Origin: Capsulimonas corticalis | Lineage (GTDB): Bacteria > Armatimonadota > Armatimonadia > Armatimonadales > Capsulimonadaceae | Assembly (NCBI RefSeq): GCF_003574315.2 | Contig: NZ_AP025739.1 | Span: 3,162,001-3,226,000, forward strand | Direction: 5' to 3' | Length of the DNA: 64,000 nucleotides | Shown: one piece after another, positions 45,235 through 53,131 of the stretch | How positions within the stretch are numbered: the first letter of the stretch is position 1 | Layout: every line of letters begins with the position of its first letter | The notes under the pieces: model-generated | Seen by the model: only the letters and a program-made list of their open reading frames with translations | Database searches by the model: none | What the model was told of the DNA's origin: nothing | Made by a program: the position numbers and the translations under genes

Positions 45235-46104
45235 CTTGAGCCCAGCGGCCAAAACCGCCGTGTGGACGGCGTCCTTTCGCTTACGTTTGGCGTGAACGCG
45301 CAGGGCCTAACCTGCCTGCGCGAGCAGTCGCACCGTCCGCCGCTGCAAGTCGTCCGCGCCTTCCGCCAGCCGGACGGCGGCGTGCTGACCCACTTGCACA
45401 ATGTCTCCGGCGGCGTGCTTGGCGGAGATCGTCTCACGCAGGAGTTCACCCTGGACGCCGGCGCGCAAGTTCAATTGACGACGACCAGCGCCACGCGCAT
45501 CTATCGCGCGCGCGAAGGCGACGCTGAGGCGCTTCAGACGACACGGATCCAGGTCGGCCCCAACGGAATTTTGGAGTACTTGCCCGATACGACGATCCCC
45601 TTCGGCGGCGCTCGTTATCGACAGGACACGACAATCGATTTGAGCGATAACGCCGGCCTCTTCTGGTGGGAAACGCTCGCGCCCGGCCGCGCCGCCCAGG
45701 GGGAAATCTTCGCTTACGAATCCGTGATCCTGCGCGCTGCGATCCGAGCGAACGGCCGCGAGATCGCCGCCGAGCATCTGCGCCTGGAGCCTGCGCGCGC
45801 GCCGCTCGCCTCCAGCGCCCGGCTTGGCCCTTATCGCTATTTCACCACGTTTTACGCCTGCCGCGTCGGCGCGACGGTTTCACAACTGCGTCAATTGGAG
45901 ACAGATCTCCACGAGATCGCCGCGTCGCGGACGCCCCCCGGCGTCGATGTCTGGGGCGTCAGCACACTCTCTGCCCACGGCGTCTGTATCCGGGGCCTGA
46001 GCGTGCGCGGTCTCCATATCGCCGCCGACCTCTACGCCTTCTGGGACTGCGCCCGCCGCGCCCTTTACGGCGCCGGCGCCGTGGCGCCGCGCAAGATCAA
46101 TTGA
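45235..46104 (+). CDS. ureD: Urease accessory protein UreD (UreH)
   Basis: The roughly 289-residue protein has the UreD hallmarks HLHNVSGGVLGGDRL, TTTSATRIYRA, LEYLPDTTIPF and LFWWETLAPGRAA. UreD is the scaffold that binds apo-urease and, with UreF and UreG, channels nickel to the active site. The start is uncertain: the frame is open back into ureF, TTG 45235 is taken here because it falls just after the ureF stop, and GTG 45262 is a good alternative. No clear Shine-Dalgarno sequence is visible for either. Confidence 0.9.
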   Translation, partial: LEPSGQNRRVDGVLSLTFGVNAQGLTCLREQSHRPPLQVVRAFRQPDGGVLTHLHNVSGGVLGGDRLTQEFTLDAGAQVQLTTTSATRIYRAREGDAEALQTTRIQVGPNGILEYLPDTTIPFGGARYRQDTTIDLSDNAGLFWWETLAPGRAAQGEIFAYESVILRAAIRANGREIAAEHLRLEPARAPLASSARLGPYRYFTTFYACRVGATVSQLRQLETDLHEIAASRTPPGVDVWGVSTLSAHGVCIRGLSVRGLHIAADLYAFWDCARRALYGAGAVAPRKIN

Positions 46105-46143
46105 CAAACGAATTTGACGCACTGATCGAATGGAGAACCGCCC

Positions 46144-46446
46144 ATGCATCTCACCCCGCGTGAGCAGGAAAAACTCATGCTCTTTCTCGCCAGCGAACTC
46201 GCACGCAAGCGCCAGGCGCGCGGCCTCAAGCTCAACTATCCGGAAGCCGTCGCGATCCTGAGCGCTGAGATCATGGAGATGGCCCGCGACGGCAAGAGCG
46301 TCGCCGAAATCATGTCCCTCGGCAACACCATTCTCAGCCGCGAGGACGTGATGGAGGGGATTCCGGAGATGATCCACGAGGTGCAGGTGGAGGCGACGTT
46401 CCCTGACGGAACGAAGCTGGTGACGCTGCATGAGCCGATACATTAG
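46144..46446 (+). CDS. ureA: Urease gamma subunit UreA
   Basis: The 100-residue protein is a standard Ure[41 protein letters not shown] and VTLHEPIH at the end. It forms the outer part of the urease trimer with UreB and UreC. GGAGAA precedes ATG 46144. Repeat C2 separates it from ureB, which is unusual because ureA and ureB normally adjoin closely. Confidence 0.97.
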   Translation: MHLTPREQEKLMLFLASELARKRQARGLKLNYPEAVAILSAEIMEMARDGKSVAEIMSLGNTILSREDVMEGIPEMIHEVQVEATFPDGTKLVTLHEPIH

Positions 46447-46459
46447 GAGAAGCCCCTCG

Positions 46460-46577
46460 GATGCCCCCCGACCCCCACAGGGGGTGCAAACCGTATCATC
46501 GAAAGCGTGTCTAGATTTACTCTTTGTCACGTCAACATATTTATGGTTTGCACCCCCTGTGGGGGTCGGGGGGCATC
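46460..46577. repeat. Palindromic repeat family C, copy 2
   Basis: It is 118 bp with the same arms as copy 1 and an inverted core. In this copy the symmetry extends seven more bases on both sides (GCCCCTC before and GAGGGGC after), making a perfect outer stem longer than in copy 1. It lies between ureA and ureB and ends about 12 bp before the ureB ribosome binding site. Confidence 0.88.
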
Positions 46578-46605
46578 CGAGGGGCCTCCCCAGGAGACCC
46601 CCAAC

Positions 46606-46935
46606 ATGATTCCCGGAGAAATCTGGACCGAGCCCGGCGACATCGCCGCCAATGTCGATCGTCCGACCGTGCAAGTGATTGTCAGCCATACCGGTGACCG
46701 GCCGATTCAAATCGGCAGTCATTATCATTTTTTCGAAGTCAATCCGGCGCTGACGTTCGACCGCGACGCCGCGCGCGGGATGCGGCTGAATATCGCGGCC
46801 GGGACCGCCGTGCGCTTTGAGCCGGGCGAGGAGAAGGAAATCACCCTCGTCGCGTTCGCCGGAGATCGCATTGTCTTTGGGCACAACGCCCTTGTGTCCG
46901 GCCCGCTCGATAAGAACCCAGGAGATCCCGCATGA
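46606..46935 (+). CDS. ureB: Urease beta subunit UreB
   Basis: The 109-residue protein has the UreB features [52 protein letters not shown] and the [13 protein letters not shown] end. It packs against UreC in the urease core. AGGAGACCC precedes ATG 46606. Its stop overlaps the ureC start by four bases (ATGA). Confidence 0.97.
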   Translation: MIPGEIWTEPGDIAANVDRPTVQVIVSHTGDRPIQIGSHYHFFEVNPALTFDRDAARGMRLNIAAGTAVRFEPGEEKEITLVAFAGDRIVFGHNALVSGPLDKNPGDPA

Positions 46936-48653
46936 GTCTGCACATTCCGCGCGCTACTTACGCCGATCTGTACGGCCCGACGACCGGGGACCGGGTGCGG
47001 CTTGCCGATACGGAGCTGGTCGTCGAAGTGGAAAAAGACTTTACGGTCTACGGCGATGAGATCACCTTTGGCGGCGGCAAGGTCATTCGGGACGGCATGG
47101 GGCAGAGCAGTACGGCGACGCGCGCGCATGGCGGCGTGCTGGATCTGGTCATCACCAATGCGCTGATTATCGATCACTGGGGCATCGTCAAGGGCGATAT
47201 CGGCGTGCGCGATGGACGCATCGTTAAGGTCGGCAAGGCGGGCAACCCGGATACGATGGCGGGCGTGGATCCGGATCTGGTCGTCGGCGCGAGCACCGAG
47301 GTCATCGCGGGCGAGCATTTGATTGTGACGGCGGGCGCCATCGACAGCCACATCCACTTTATCTGCCCGCAGCAGATTTATGAGGCGATGTCGGGCGGGA
47401 TCACGACCATGATCGGCGGCGGGACGGGACCGGCGACGGGGACCAACGCCACCACCTGCACACCCGGCGCATGGAACATGGCGCGAATGCTGCAATCGGC
47501 GGACGCCTGGCCGATCAACTTCGGCTTTTTGGGCAAGGGCAACGCCTCGGCGGCCGCGCCGCTGGAGGAGCAGATCCGGTCCGGCGCCTGCGGTCTGAAA
47601 CTGCACGAGGACTGGGGGACGACGCCTGCCGCGATTGACATGTGCCTGACCGTCGCGGACGAGTTCGACGTTCAAGTCGCGATCCATACGGACACGATCA
47701 ACGAGGCGGGATATCTGGAGAACACCGTCGCAGCGATTGCCGGCCGCGCGATCCACACTTACCACACGGAAGGCGCCGGCGGCGGGCATGCGCCGGACAT
47801 TATCAAGATCGCGAGCTACCCCAATATCCTGCCGTCGTCCACGAACCCGACTCGGCCTTACACGGTGAACACGATTGCCGAGCATTTAGATATGCTGATG
47901 GTCTGCCACCATCTCAATCCGCAAGTGCCCGAAGATGTCGCGTTCGCCGAAAGCCGTATCCGGCCGGAGACCATCGCCGCCGAGGATATTCTGCACGACC
48001 TGGGCGTCATCAGCATGATCTCTAGCGACTCGCAGGCGATGGGGCGCATCGGCGAGGTTGTGACGCGCTGCTGGCAGACGGCGCACAAGATGAAGACACA
48101 GCGTGGCTCGCTGGCGGGGGATCCTTCGCGCAACGACAATACGCGCGTGAAGCGCTACATCGCTAAATACACGATCAATCCGGCAAGGACCCACGGCGTC
48201 GCGCAGCATATCGGCTCCATCGAGCCGGGCAAACTTGCGGATTTAGTCCTCTGGAAGCCGGCGTTCTTCGGCGTCAAGCCCGAGATGATCGTCAAGGGCG
48301 GATTTATCTCCTGGGCGGCGATGGGCGATCCGAACGCCTCCATTCCCACGCCGCAGCCGGTCATCTATCGGCCGATGTTTGGTTCGTTCGGCGGCGCCGT
48401 CGCGCCGACATCGCTCACGTTTGTCTCCCAGGCGGCGCTGAACGAGGGCGTGCCGGAATCCATCGGCCTGCGCAAAACCGCCGTCGCCGTGTCGGGCTGC
48501 CGCACGGTCGGCAAGGCCGATATGGTCCACAATGACGCCATGCCGAACATCGAAGTCGATCCCGAGACTTACGAAGTGCGCGCCGACGGCGAATTGCTCA
48601 CCTGCGAACCGGCGTCCTCCCTGCCGATGGCGCAGCGTTATTTCCTGTTTTAA
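46932..48653 (+). CDS. ureC: Urease alpha (catalytic) subunit UreC
   Basis: The 573-residue catalytic subunit has all nickel-site residues: H140 and H142 in [10 protein letters not shown], the carbamylated K223 in [10 protein letters not shown]252 in IHTDTINE, H278 in [14 protein letters not shown] and D366 in SSDSQAMGR. The mobile-flap Cys-His pair is C325-H326 in MVCHHLNP. It hydrolyses urea to ammonia and carbamate. With the upstream guanidine hydrolase it would finish conversion of guanidine to three ammonia. GGAG precedes ATG 46932. Confidence 0.98.
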   Translation: MSLHIPRATYADLYGPTTGDRVRLADTELVVEVEKDFTVYGDEITFGGGKVIRDGMGQSSTATRAHGGVLDLVITNALIIDHWGIVKGDIGVRDGRIVKVGKAGNPDTMAGVDPDLVVGASTEVIAGEHLIVTAGAIDSHIHFICPQQIYEAMSGGITTMIGGGTGPATGTNATTCTPGAWNMARMLQSADAWPINFGFLGKGNASAAAPLEEQIRSGACGLKLHEDWGTTPAAIDMCLTVADEFDVQVAIHTDTINEAGYLENTVAAIAGRAIHTYHTEGAGGGHAPDIIKIASYPNILPSSTNPTRPYTVNTIAEHLDMLMVCHHLNPQVPEDVAFAESRIRPETIAAEDILHDLGVISMISSDSQAMGRIGEVVTRCWQTAHKMKTQRGSLAGDPSRNDNTRVKRYIAKYTINPARTHGVAQHIGSIEPGKLADLVLWKPAFFGVKPEMIVKGGFISWAAMGDPNASIPTPQPVIYRPMFGSFGGAVAPTSLTFVSQAALNEGVPESIGLRKTAVAVSGCRTVGKADMVHNDAMPNIEVDPETYEVRADGELLTCEPASSLPMAQRYFLF

Positions 48654-48662
48654 GAGGTCTGA

Positions 48663-49364
48663 ATGTCAAGCGTCCTTGTTTTGCAGCATGAAGATTGTGA
48701 GCCGCTGGGATTTATCGAAGATGCTCTCAATGGATATGATCTAAAGCCTCAGTACATCCGGGCGTACGCGGGCGACGCCGTTCCGGAAACGATGGGCGAC
48801 GCGGGCGGCCTCGTCGTCCTGGGTGGTCCGCAGGGGGCGTATGAGACCGACAAGCATCCTTATCTGGCCGGAGAGATTCGGCTGATCCAGAACGCCTTGC
48901 AAGCGGAGACGCCGGTGCTGGGGATGTGCCTGGGGGCGCAGCTGATGGCGGCGGCGCTGGGAGCGCGCGTCGCGCCGGCGCCGCAAAAGGAGATCGGCTG
49001 GTACCCGGTCACACTGACGGAGGCGGCTGGGGAGGATCCGCTCTGGCGGAAGATCGAGCCTGTGTTTATGACGCTGCAATGGCATGGGGACATCTTCGAC
49101 CTGCCTGATGGCGCGGTGCGCCTGGGGGCATCGGCGCTGACTCCGAACCAGGCGTTCCGTTACGGGCGCGGCGCCTACGGGGTACAGTGGCATATGGAGA
49201 TGACGGAAGAGGTCATTCGGGAAACGGCGGGGGCGTCGGAAGCGTCCTTTGCGGCGTCGGGTCTCAGTCCTGCGGTGATCCTGGACGGCGTTGAAGCGCA
49301 TTTGCCGAACTTGAGCCGTATCGCGGGAATTGTCTTTCGCGGCTGGGCCGAACTTGTCGTATAA
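48663..49364 (+). CDS. Class I glutamine amidotransferase-like protein
   Basis: The 233-residue protein has the GATase fold: VLVLQHEDCEPLGFIEDAL, VVLGGPQGAYE, the nucleophile Cys in GMCLGAQLMAAALG and the partner His in YGVQWHMEMTEE. It resembles stand-alone GMP-synthase-like amidotransferases or gamma-glutamyl hydrolases that act on glutamine-type amides. It starts 10 bp after ureC with GAGG before ATG 48663, so it likely shares the operon transcript. A link to ammonia handling is plausible but unproven. Confidence 0.88.
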   Translation: MSSVLVLQHEDCEPLGFIEDALNGYDLKPQYIRAYAGDAVPETMGDAGGLVVLGGPQGAYETDKHPYLAGEIRLIQNALQAETPVLGMCLGAQLMAAALGARVAPAPQKEIGWYPVTLTEAAGEDPLWRKIEPVFMTLQWHGDIFDLPDGAVRLGASALTPNQAFRYGRGAYGVQWHMEMTEEVIRETAGASEASFAASGLSPAVILDGVEAHLPNLSRIAGIVFRGWAELVV

Positions 49365-49447
49365 TCTCACTGTCGTACGATCTCATTGTATCGATGCGGC
49401 CGCCAGCGCCTCGCCGGCCATGACGGAGAATAGAATGGAGCCGCGGC

Positions 49448-50902
49448 GTGTCCGACGGAGACCCTGATACCCAGCCTCGATCGAATCTAGAAACCGAGCC
49501 GACCCCGGGAACCGAGCCATCGCTGCGGGAGAAGAACCGCCTGCTTGCTCTGTCCGCCGATGTCGGCCGCGCGCTCACCACGCGCCATACGCTGCCGGAT
49601 ATGCTGCGCGGCTGCGCCGAGGCGCTGGTAGCGCATCTCGACGCCGCGTTCGCGCGGATCTGGACGCTGAACGCGCCCGAAAATATGCTGGAGCTGCGCG
49701 CGAGCGCCGGCATCTACACGCACCTGGACGGCGACCACGGGCGCATCCCCATCGGCGCCTTCAAGATCGGCCTCATCGCCCAGGAGCGTAAGCCCCACCT
49801 CACCAACTCCGTGATCGGCGACCCACGCGTGCTCCATCAAGACTGGGCGATCCGCGAGGGCATGGTTTCGTTCGCTGGATATCCCCTGATTGTCGAGGAG
49901 CGCGTTGTCGGCGTCGTCGCGATCTTCGCCCGCGTCGCGCTGCCCGAACAGACGCTCCAGGCGCTGGGCGCGGTCGCGGACCAGATCGCCGTCGGCATCG
50001 ACCGCAAGCGGACCGAGGAGGCGCTGCGGGCGAGCGAAAGCCGCTATCGCGCGGCCATCGCCCACGCCGCTGTCGGCGTCACCCTCGCCGACATGGAGGA
50101 TCGCTGCCTGGAGACCAACGCCGCATTCTGCAATATTGTCGGCTATTCCGAGGAAGAACTGATCTGCAAGGATTTCCAATCGTTTACCTACCCAGAGGAT
50201 CGCGCGGCCAGCATCGCCCAGATGGATCGTCTGCGCGGCGGCGAAATCCCGCACTTCGTGATGGAAAAGCGCTACGTGCGCAAGGACGGCCGCGTGGTCT
50301 GGGTGCAGAACAGCGTCGCGCTGGTCCGCGACGCCGACGGCAATCCCGAGAGCACGGTGGCGCTCACCGAGGACATCAGCGAGCGCAAGGAAGCCGCGGC
50401 GCGCCAGCGGCGCATGCTGCGCGATGTCCTCGCATCCGTGACCGAGGGCCGGCTGGTCCTGTGTCAGCAGGTGGAAGAACTGCCGCCGCCGCTGGCCGAC
50501 GCCGCGCCTTTGATCCCGCTGTCGTCGCTGGGAGGGCTGTCTGAGTTGCGGCAAGCGGCGCGGGACGCCGCGCGCAAGGCGGGGCATCCGGAAGACCGTG
50601 TCGCCGATCTGACAATCGCCGTCAGCGAAGCCGGCATGAACACCATCGTCCACGCGCACGCGGGCGAAGCCCTCGTCTCCACCGGCGTCGGCGGCGGCGT
50701 GCAGGTACGGATTCAGGATCACGGCGCCGGCATCACACTGGAGAATATTCCCAATGCGGCCCTCAAAAAAGGCTTTACTACGGCCGGCACGCTCGGCCAG
50801 GGGATGAAGATGATGCTCGAAACCGTGGACCGCGTGTATTTGCTCACAGGCGAATCGGGAACGACGGTCGTGATTGAGCAGGATCGCGCGCCGACACCGT
50901 GA
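49448..50902 (+). CDS. GAF-PAS protein with RsbW-type ATPase domain
   Basis: The 484-residue soluble protein has a GAF domain (about 28-185), a PAS domain (about 197-315; ESRYRAAIAHAAVGVTLADM, then RYVRKDGRVVWVQNSVALV), and a C-terminal HATPase of the anti-sigma/serine-kinase kind (about 350-480; SEAGMNTIVHAHAG, then QDHGAGI and GQGMKMM). There is no HisKA helix, so it may phosphorylate a STAS protein rather than itself. Start GTG 49448 has GGAG upstream. No STAS partner adjoins it; those at 1011 and 31119 are candidates. Confidence 0.85.
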   Translation: MSDGDPDTQPRSNLETEPTPGTEPSLREKNRLLALSADVGRALTTRHTLPDMLRGCAEALVAHLDAAFARIWTLNAPENMLELRASAGIYTHLDGDHGRIPIGAFKIGLIAQERKPHLTNSVIGDPRVLHQDWAIREGMVSFAGYPLIVEERVVGVVAIFARVALPEQTLQALGAVADQIAVGIDRKRTEEALRASESRYRAAIAHAAVGVTLADMEDRCLETNAAFCNIVGYSEEELICKDFQSFTYPEDRAASIAQMDRLRGGEIPHFVMEKRYVRKDGRVVWVQNSVALVRDADGNPESTVALTEDISERKEAAARQRRMLRDVLASVTEGRLVLCQQVEELPPPLADAAPLIPLSSLGGLSELRQAARDAARKAGHPEDRVADLTIAVSEAGMNTIVHAHAGEALVSTGVGGGVQVRIQDHGAGITLENIPNAALKKGFTTAGTLGQGMKMMLETVDRVYLLTGESGTTVVIEQDRAPTP

Positions 50903-50956
50903 TCTTCCGCTGGGGCTTTCGCTCGGTTAACGATCAAGCCCGCGTCGGCTTTTCAA

Positions 50957-50985
50957 TTGACGGTCGCTCATCGGCGTGATATAAT
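50957..50985 (+). promoter_or_regulatory. Consensus sigma-70 promoter of the DUF6785-like pair
   Basis: TTGACG at 50957-50962 and TATAAT at 50980-50985 have a 17-bp spacer. The leader to ATG 51049 is about 57 bases and includes the inverted repeats at 51009-51036. Confidence 0.75.
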
Positions 50986-51008
50986 CGGTCCATATTTCCT
51001 GTGTTCCG

Positions 51009-51036
51009 GATTGCGTGATCTACCGCGCAATCACGC
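51009..51036 (+). promoter_or_regulatory. Overlapping alternative hairpins in the leader
   Basis: GATTGCG (51009-51015) can pair with CGCAATC (51026-51032), or GCGTGAT (51013-51019) with ATCACGC (51030-51036). The two stems overlap and exclude each other. They lie 13-40 bases before the start codon. Confidence 0.35.
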
Positions 51037-51048
51037 CGAAAGCATTTC

Positions 51049-53052
51049 ATGACGCCGCGACCACTTTCTCAGCCAACTCCCCAATCACCAATAGAGGCGG
51101 AGCGTGTTCGCGTGATCCCCGTTCGCTGGGGCTATCCCATCGCCGTCGCGCTGCCGCTGATCGTTTTGAACTGCGGCTGGATCGCAAATTCGGAGATGAA
51201 GACGGGCGTGACGGAAGTAACGATCTCATCGCTATTCATTGGCGTCACCTTTATTCTCTTCGTCGTCACGCTTTTGAACTTGGTCGTCCGGAAGTTCGCC
51301 GGGGCGCGGGCAGCGATGAATCAGCCGGAGATGATGGTGCTTTATACGATGCTCTCGATGTCGAGCGTCGTGGCGGGCATGGGGAATTACGGCTTTTTTA
51401 CGCCGTTTTTAGCCAATCTTTTCTACTACGATCGTCCCGCGAACGGCTGGCATAGCTTCTGGTATCTGCTCCCGTCGTTTATTGGGCCGCGCGATCCCAA
51501 TGTTCTCAAGGGCTTTTATGAGGGACATTCGAGTTTTTTTCAGCCGCAGGTCCTTGCCGCTTGGACGCCGCCGCTGCTCGTCTGGAGCGTGTTCTTTTTG
51601 ATCTTGCTCTGGACGACGATGTGCATGGGCGCCATCGTCCGCCGCCGATGGACCGAAGACGAACATCTCCCATTTCCGGTCATCGCGCTGCCGCTGGAGA
51701 TGACGCGCGAGGGGGCGCCGCTCTACCAAAGCAAACTGCTCTGGGTAGGGTTCGCCGTTCCGTTCCTATTGCACTCGCTCAATTCGCTCGCCAGCATTAT
51801 TCCCACGCTGCCGTCGCTGCCGATCAATACCGTCAAGGACATGGTGACGAGCCTGCAATATCCCTGGACCGGCGTGGGCGCGCTCACCTACGCGCTGCAT
51901 CCGGTGGGAGTGGGAATGGGCTATCTGGTCTCGACGGATGTCTCGTTCTCGATGTGGTTCTTCTATCTGCTGCGCAAGGCGGCCGATGTCTGGGGGACTT
52001 CGCAAAATTGGCGCGACGCTTCGATCGGCCGATACGCCGACGGCAATGGGCAGTTTCCGTACATCAACAGTCAGGGCTGGGGATCGTGGCTGGCGCTCGG
52101 CGCCGCGACGCTCTGGGTGGGGCGCGGCTACTTCAAAGCGTACTTTCAGCGCGCGCTGCGCGGAGACCATCACGGCGTCGATCGCGACGAGCCGATGAGC
52201 GCCCGTGTCGCTGTTGCCGGGCTGATCGTCGGCTTTCTCATGCTCTGCGCTTTTGTCTGGTCGCAGGGCGGCTCGTGGTGGCTTCCCGTTCTGTTCCTGA
52301 CGCTTTACATCTTGCTGATGACGGCGCTGACGCGCATTCGCGCCGAGGTCGCCGTGCTGTCGAGCCAGCTTGTCTGGGTAAACCCGCAGAGCATGATCAC
52401 CACGGTCCTGGGCGCGGGCAACCTCTCCAAAGTTGACCTGGCGCACACGAGTATGCTGTCCTGGTTCAATACGGACTACCGCGCCGCGCCGATGCCCCAC
52501 GAACTCGAAGGCTTCGTCGGATTGAAGCGATCCGGCGGCGCGCTGCGCCCGCTCGTTCCCGTGATTCTGCTCGCCGCCGCCGTCGCGATGGTCAGCGCCC
52601 TGGTCTGGGACATGCAGATGTACTATGTGAACGGCGCCGCGACGGACAATGTCAACGGCTACCGGGTCAGCAAGGGCTCGGAGCCGTGGACGAATCTCCA
52701 GGGCTGGCTGCAAAATCCCAAGCCCCCGAACGCGGCGGCGATGGGCGGAATCGTGTTTGGCGCGGCGACAACCTTGCTGCTCTCCGCGCTTCGCACCCGC
52801 TTTGTCGGTTTCCCGCTGCACCCGGCGGCGTATGCGTTTAACATGACGTTTGCAAACGATTTCTTCTGGTGCGATATGTTCGTCGCCTGGCTGGTCAAAG
52901 TTTGCCTGCTGCGCTACGGCGGCATGAAGATGTATCAGACGCTGCTGCCGCTGTTCTTTGGACTGATCCTGGGCGACTTCGTGACGGGATCCTTCTGGAG
53001 TATTGTCGGGACGATCTTTCATTTGAATCTTTTCCGGACGTTCGCTACCTAG
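51049..53052 (+). CDS. DUF6785-like multi-spanning membrane protein (first of tandem pair)
   Basis: The 667-residue protein has more than ten hydrophobic segments. Typical stretches are YPIAVALPLIVLNCGWIANS, NQPEMMVLYTMLSMSSVVAG and LLVWSVFFLILLWTTMCMG. Such proteins are common and uncharacterised in Planctomycetota and Armatimonadota and look somewhat like oligopeptide-type transporters; the family name is from memory. A second copy follows after 79 bp. Parts of the two genes are identical at the DNA level while other parts have diverged. The start is ATG 51049, behind a consensus promoter. Confidence 0.75.
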   Translation: MTPRPLSQPTPQSPIEAERVRVIPVRWGYPIAVALPLIVLNCGWIANSEMKTGVTEVTISSLFIGVTFILFVVTLLNLVVRKFAGARAAMNQPEMMVLYTMLSMSSVVAGMGNYGFFTPFLANLFYYDRPANGWHSFWYLLPSFIGPRDPNVLKGFYEGHSSFFQPQVLAAWTPPLLVWSVFFLILLWTTMCMGAIVRRRWTEDEHLPFPVIALPLEMTREGAPLYQSKLLWVGFAVPFLLHSLNSLASIIPTLPSLPINTVKDMVTSLQYPWTGVGALTYALHPVGVGMGYLVSTDVSFSMWFFYLLRKAADVWGTSQNWRDASIGRYADGNGQFPYINSQGWGSWLALGAATLWVGRGYFKAYFQRALRGDHHGVDRDEPMSARVAVAGLIVGFLMLCAFVWSQGGSWWLPVLFLTLYILLMTALTRIRAEVAVLSSQLVWVNPQSMITTVLGAGNLSKVDLAHTSMLSWFNTDYRAAPMPHELEGFVGLKRSGGALRPLVPVILLAAAVAMVSALVWDMQMYYVNGAATDNVNGYRVSKGSEPWTNLQGWLQNPKPPNAAAMGGIVFGAATTLLLSALRTRFVGFPLHPAAYAFNMTFANDFFWCDMFVAWLVKVCLLRYGGMKMYQTLLPLFFGLILGDFVTGSFWSIVGTIFHLNLFRTFAT

Positions 53053-53131
53053 CGCCGGAGCGCCAAAAGCGCGCGGCCTGGTCGCGCGAAGAACGCGGCT
53101 GGTTGTTATTTGCTGGTCAAGGAGACTCACG

